A DNA stretch of 5,329 bases from Burkholderiales bacterium. GTDB lineage: Bacteria > Pseudomonadota > Gammaproteobacteria > Burkholderiales > Burkholderiaceae_C. The translations under genes and the position numbers were made by a program. The notes under the pieces are model-generated. The model was not told the DNA's origin. It saw only the letters and a program-made list of their open reading frames with translations, and did no database searches. The DNA lies in assembly GCA_947462175.1 (NCBI GenBank), contig CANHOE010000206.1, positions 1-5,329 of the forward strand, read 5' to 3'. The stretch's first letter is position 1, and the number at the start of each line of letters is the position of its first letter. Shown here one piece after another: positions 4,384 to 5,329 of the stretch.

Positions 4384-5329
4384 TCACTTCTTATCGGCAT
4401 GACGCACGGAAGGAGTAGAAGGTTCCTTGCGTGAATGCGAAACCCCTCGAACAGGTGGTGTGGTGCGCATCGCACGTTTGGTCTCACGGTCCAGCGCAGA
4501 TTGCGCGCCGATGGTCAGCGCCGCGCCGACCCGATCGAGCATCGCCACCCGCGCCGACGGTGGGGCGCCGTCGGGGCCGAGACGCCATTGATGCCAGTGC
4601 AGCGCGATGGGGATCGACACCTCGGGCCGCAGCGCGACCAGTGCGCCGGACGCGATCAGCGGTCGCACCTGCAACTCGGGCACCACGCCCACGCCCCAGC
4701 CCATCAGCGCGGCGCGTACACACGCCTCGGACGATGGCACGTAGCGCGCCTTCAGGCGCGCGCCGGCAATGCCGAAGGCGCTCGTCACCCATTGACGTTG
4801 CATGTCGTCCTTGCGGTTGAAGACAAGGAAGGGCACCTGACTGAAGCTCGCTTCATTGAGCCCCGAGGGTGAGCCCCTCAGCTCTTGCGCGACGAACCCC
4901 GGGCTTGCCACAGCGACATAACGCATCACGCCGAGGGGCACAACGCGGCAGCCCTTCAGGGCCTTGCTGACCGTGGTCACGCAGCCCAGCACCTCGCCCT
5001 GGCGCAGCCAATCGTGGGTGAAGTCCTGGTCGTCGACTACCAACTCCAGCGCCAGCCCGTCGTGCACCAGCGCGTCGAGCGCGGGAAGCACCCAGGTCGC
5101 GAGGCTGTCGGCATTGACGGCCACCGGCAACCGCTCGCCCACCGACGGCTGTACACCCAGCTCGCGTGACACATCGGCGCGCAGGGCCTGCAGCTGGCGG
5201 GCAAAGCGCAGCAGCACCTTGCCCGGCTCGGTCAGTCGCAGTGGCCGCGAGCGCACCACCAGCGGCTGGCCGACCTGCGCTTCCAGTGCGCGCAAGCGCT
5301 GCGACACCGCCGACTGGGTGATGGCCAGC
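4384..5329 (-). CDS. argP: LysR-family regulator, ArgP/IciA type, 5' end missing
   Basis: This is a LysR-type transcription factor, 314 residues visible; about 20-30 N-terminal residues lie beyond the right edge. The first complete codon is at 5328 and the visible text starts LAITQSAVSQRLRALEAQVG, the second half of the winged helix-turn-helix including its recognition helix, followed by a linker helix at about 30-60. The effector domain carries the ArgP hallmark LPVAVNADSLATWVLPAL (about 68-85), then LVVDDQDFTHDWLRQGEVLG, a DDM segment, SSEACVRAALMGWGVGVVP and LHWHQWRL near the end, all matching E. coli ArgP in order. ArgP binds lysine or arginine and typically controls an argO/lysE exporter transcribed divergently; such a gene would lie outside this window. 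Beyond the family's usual end there is a basic Ser/Thr/Pro-rich tail of about 30-40 residues (roughly 4387-4490). A start at the GTG at 5307 would remove half the DNA-binding motif and is rejected. Confidence 0.9.
   Translation of the reverse strand, partial: LAITQSAVSQRLRALEAQVGQPLVVRSRPLRLTEPGKVLLRFARQLQALRADVSRELGVQPSVGERLPVAVNADSLATWVLPALDALVHDGLALELVVDDQDFTHDWLRQGEVLGCVTTVSKALKGCRVVPLGVMRYVAVASPGFVAQELRGSPSGLNEASFSQVPFLVFNRKDDMQRQWVTSAFGIAGARLKARYVPSSEACVRAALMGWGVGVVPELQVRPLIASGALVALRPEVSIPIALHWHQWRLGPDGAPPSARVAMLDRVGAALTIGAQSALDRETKRAMRTTPPVRGVSHSRKEPSTPSVRHADKK

Overview
The window looks like chromosomal DNA from a betaproteobacterium, most likely Burkholderiales and close to Comamonadaceae or Rubrivivax-type genera. 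This rests on the visibly high G+C content, the strong G/C preference at third codon positions, the split transhydrogenase alpha subunit, and the wording of MnmA (for example its long APWF-containing loop). The placement comes from recognising protein families, not from a database search.

Layout. Positions 1-1236 (minus strand) hold the start of pntAB and all of pntAA, the two alpha-subunit genes of the proton-translocating NAD(P) transhydrogenase; pntB would be expected beyond the left edge. A 160-base divergent gap follows. Positions 1397-3060 (plus strand) hold a two-gene unit: a NudJ-like Nudix hydrolase that overlaps by 4 bases the tRNA 2-thiouridylase gene mnmA, the same neighbourhood as nudJ-mnmA in E. 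coli. Positions 3118-3981 (plus strand) hold a degenerate locus. The signal peptide and first part of a secreted cupredoxin-like ('methylamine utilization protein'-type) protein run in frame into the second half of an EAL (cyclic-di-GMP phosphodiesterase) domain. That domain is in turn cut by a TGA, after which its normal C-terminus continues in the same frame. Positions 3982-4383 hold no gene I can recognise but contain several short perfect inverted repeats. Positions 4384-5329 (minus strand) hold an ArgP/IciA-type LysR regulator whose first residues lie beyond the right edge.

The housekeeping genes are ordinary: NADPH supply, nucleotide or thiamine-phosphate hydrolysis, tRNA wobble-uridine thiolation and, by inference, control of basic amino acid export. 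The parts that merit a second look are the cupredoxin-EAL fusion with its nonsense codon, a 45-base-offset direct repeat that accounts for an extra loop in MnmA, and the inverted repeats at 3197-3220 and 4011-4042. I see no convincing undescribed multi-gene system, mobile element, CRISPR array, tRNA or rRNA here.
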